18,901 nucleotides of DNA from JBEKJU01 sp050011095. Its GTDB lineage: Bacteria > Desulfobacterota > Syntrophorhabdia > Syntrophorhabdales > WCHB1-27. The position numbers and the translations under genes were made by a program. The DNA lies in the NCBI GenBank assembly GCA_050011095.1, contig JBEKJU010000126.1, forward strand, positions 1 to 18,901. The letters run 5' to 3'. Shown piece after piece: positions 18,307 through 18,901 of the stretch (position 1 is its first letter; the number at the start of each line of letters is the position of its first letter). Below the pieces are notes generated by a model. The model saw nothing but the letters and a program-made list of their open reading frames with translations, had not been told where the DNA came from and ran no database searches.

Positions 18307-18329
18307 AGGCTGAAGTCAAGGCTGAAGTC
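18306..18329. repeat. Perfect 12-bp tandem duplication at the IS end
   Basis: AAGGCTGAAGTC occurs twice in a row (18306-18317 and 18318-18329). The first copy overlaps the AGCAAGG repeat taken as the element's end. Both copies contain CTGAAGT, shared with the candidate guide RNA strand at 16864-16870. Confidence 0.8.
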
Positions 18330-18434
18330 GAGTTTTTGTGTCGCAACCTCTCTGTACACCCTTTCACCCCGAAATACTCGGAGTCCTCTCCTCGTTCATG
18401 ATCCGCAAATCCTGTATACGAGCAAAAACCAGTC

Positions 18435-18443
18435 TGGTATAAT
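18435..18443 (+). promoter_or_regulatory. Extended -10 promoter (TGGTATAAT) for the binding protein gene
   Basis: TGG-TATAAT is a perfect -10 with the TGn extension, 87 bp before ATG 18530. The bases at the -35 position (around 18415-18420) do not match TTGACA, which extended -10 promoters tolerate. It lies outside the inferred element, so the gene seems to keep its own promoter. Confidence 0.5.
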
Positions 18444-18529
18444 GTGCCGGAAATTGCCATCCCAAGGCAACAGGCCGAGGCGGTCACGATAATTCACTGA
18501 TCCTGTCTTCGCCATCAGGAGAGGCAGCC

Positions 18530-18901
18530 ATGAGAATGGGCTTTTATGAATCGAAGAGAAAAGTCGTGATTGGTATCTTCACCGCAGTCACCGGGACACT
18601 GCTGTTGCTCGCGCCGTCGGTAGGGCGGGTACTGGCGGAGCCTGTGCGGGTTGGTGTTTTCCCAAACCTTCACTGCGCCCTCATTTATCTGGCCGACAGT
18701 CAGGGTTATTTCAAAAAACATGGGATTGACGTCGCCATCAACGCGCAGGAGTCGGGCCCGGTGGCGATCAACGAACTCATCGCGAACAAGATAGATATTG
18801 CTCCTACCGCCGAATTTGCCTTCGTTTTACAGGCGTTCAGGCATCCTGATCTGCGGATAGCGGCTACTATTTACGAGGGGTCCGACCACGATCTTATGGT
18901 A
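18530..18901 (+). CDS. ABC transporter substrate-binding protein, NMT1/SsuA-like, 3'-partial
   Basis: The first 124 codons are present and the frame is still open at the window end. ATG 18530 follows AGGAGAGG (18517-18524). The signal peptide has a basic start, a hydrophobic core (GIFTAVTGTLLLLAPS) and VLA cleavage after residue 36. The mature protein begins EPVRVGVFPNLHCALIYLADSQGYFKKHG, followed by INELIANKIDIAPTAEFAFV, the pattern of the NMT1/THI5-like group that binds sulfonates, taurine, sulfate esters, nitrate or thiamine precursors. Sulfatases nearby favour an organosulfur ligand, as in the atsR-type sulfate-ester systems beside sulfatases in Pseudomonas. The ligand cannot be read from the fragment. 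Permease and ATPase genes would be expected beyond the window. Confidence 0.88.
   Translation, partial: MRMGFYESKRKVVIGIFTAVTGTLLLLAPSVGRVLAEPVRVGVFPNLHCALIYLADSQGYFKKHGIDVAINAQESGPVAINELIANKIDIAPTAEFAFVLQAFRHPDLRIAATIYEGSDHDLMV

Larger units (their letters stand above)
16820..18309 (-). mobile_element. IS110-family insertion sequence (IS1111-like layout), boundaries approximate
   Basis: The element is built around the transposase at 16936-18204. A 7-bp inverted pair, CCTTGCT (16820-16826) and AGCAAGG (18303-18309), brackets it, about 100 bp from each end of the gene, and may be the subterminal repeats known from the IS1111 group. The structured segment 16845-16921 lies between the transposase stop and the near repeat, where IS1111 elements keep their guide RNA. 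IS110-family elements make no reliable target duplications, so the true ends cannot be fixed from one copy; they may lie some bases outside these repeats. An element of about 1.5 kb is normal for the family. Confidence 0.6.
18205..18529. other. Intergenic region between the transposase and the binding protein gene
   Basis: This stretch holds the 5' non-coding end of the IS element (to about 18309) and the upstream region of the plus-strand binding protein gene. On the element side there is a 10-bp palindrome AGGATATCCT (18258-18267), a 6-bp hairpin TGGACG-ACTCAAC-CGTCCA (18276-18294) and an extended -10. Outside are a 12-bp tandem duplication and a plus-strand extended -10. I see no protein-coding frame with recognisable content. 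Confidence 0.6.

Overview
The window looks like an accessory region of a Gram-negative bacterium. Supporting signs are an OprB-type outer-membrane porin, a lipobox lipoprotein, a Sec signal peptide on an ABC binding protein and strong AGGAGG ribosome sites. The mix of FGly-type sulfatases, DUF1254, DUF4239, OprB and an NMT1-like binding protein would fit the former Deltaproteobacteria (Desulfobacterota), but that assignment is a guess from gene content.

Layout. 1-5244 (+): a type III restriction-modification operon, mod (5' end outside the window), an internally shortened rhuM, and res. 5245-6412: a decay zone with the 3' end of a cysteine-rich zinc-binding gene (-), the C-terminal remnant of an IS110-family transposase (+), the tail of a receiver domain (-) and a 29-codon membrane peptide (-). 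6413-10567 (-): an operon of a large intact arylsulfatase and a badly damaged GH63-like glucosidase gene. 10568-10961: a divergent intergenic region with a 7-bp dyad. 10962-13081 (+): a lipoprotein alpha/beta hydrolase and a small membrane protein. 13247-16038 (-): a second sulfatase followed by an OprB porin. 16085-16705 (-): remnants of a DUF1254/DUF1214 gene and a DUF4239 gene. 16820-18309: an intact IS110-family element. 18530-18901 (+): the start of an NMT1/SsuA-like binding protein that runs off the window.

How the genes may work together. Two FGly-type sulfatases, a porin and a probable sulfonate or sulfate-ester binding protein suggest scavenging of organosulfates: entry through the porin, desulfation, and uptake by an ABC system. 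No sulfatase-maturating enzyme is visible, so activation would have to come from elsewhere in the genome. This is inference from families and adjacency.

The most interesting signal is in the IS110 element. Just 3' of the transposase stop is a 77-nt segment with an 8-bp closing helix (TGACGGGG/CCCCGTCA), two open strands of about 20 nt, and a 7-bp apical hairpin. This is the kind of architecture expected of a bridge/seek RNA of the IS1111 type. One open strand shares CTGAAGT with the sequence directly outside the inferred far end of the element. A 7-bp inverted pair (CCTTGCT/AGCAAGG) brackets transposase plus RNA, and an imperfect hairpin sits directly outside the near end. The second theme is heavy gene decay: at least six partial or broken genes, several with internal pieces missing.
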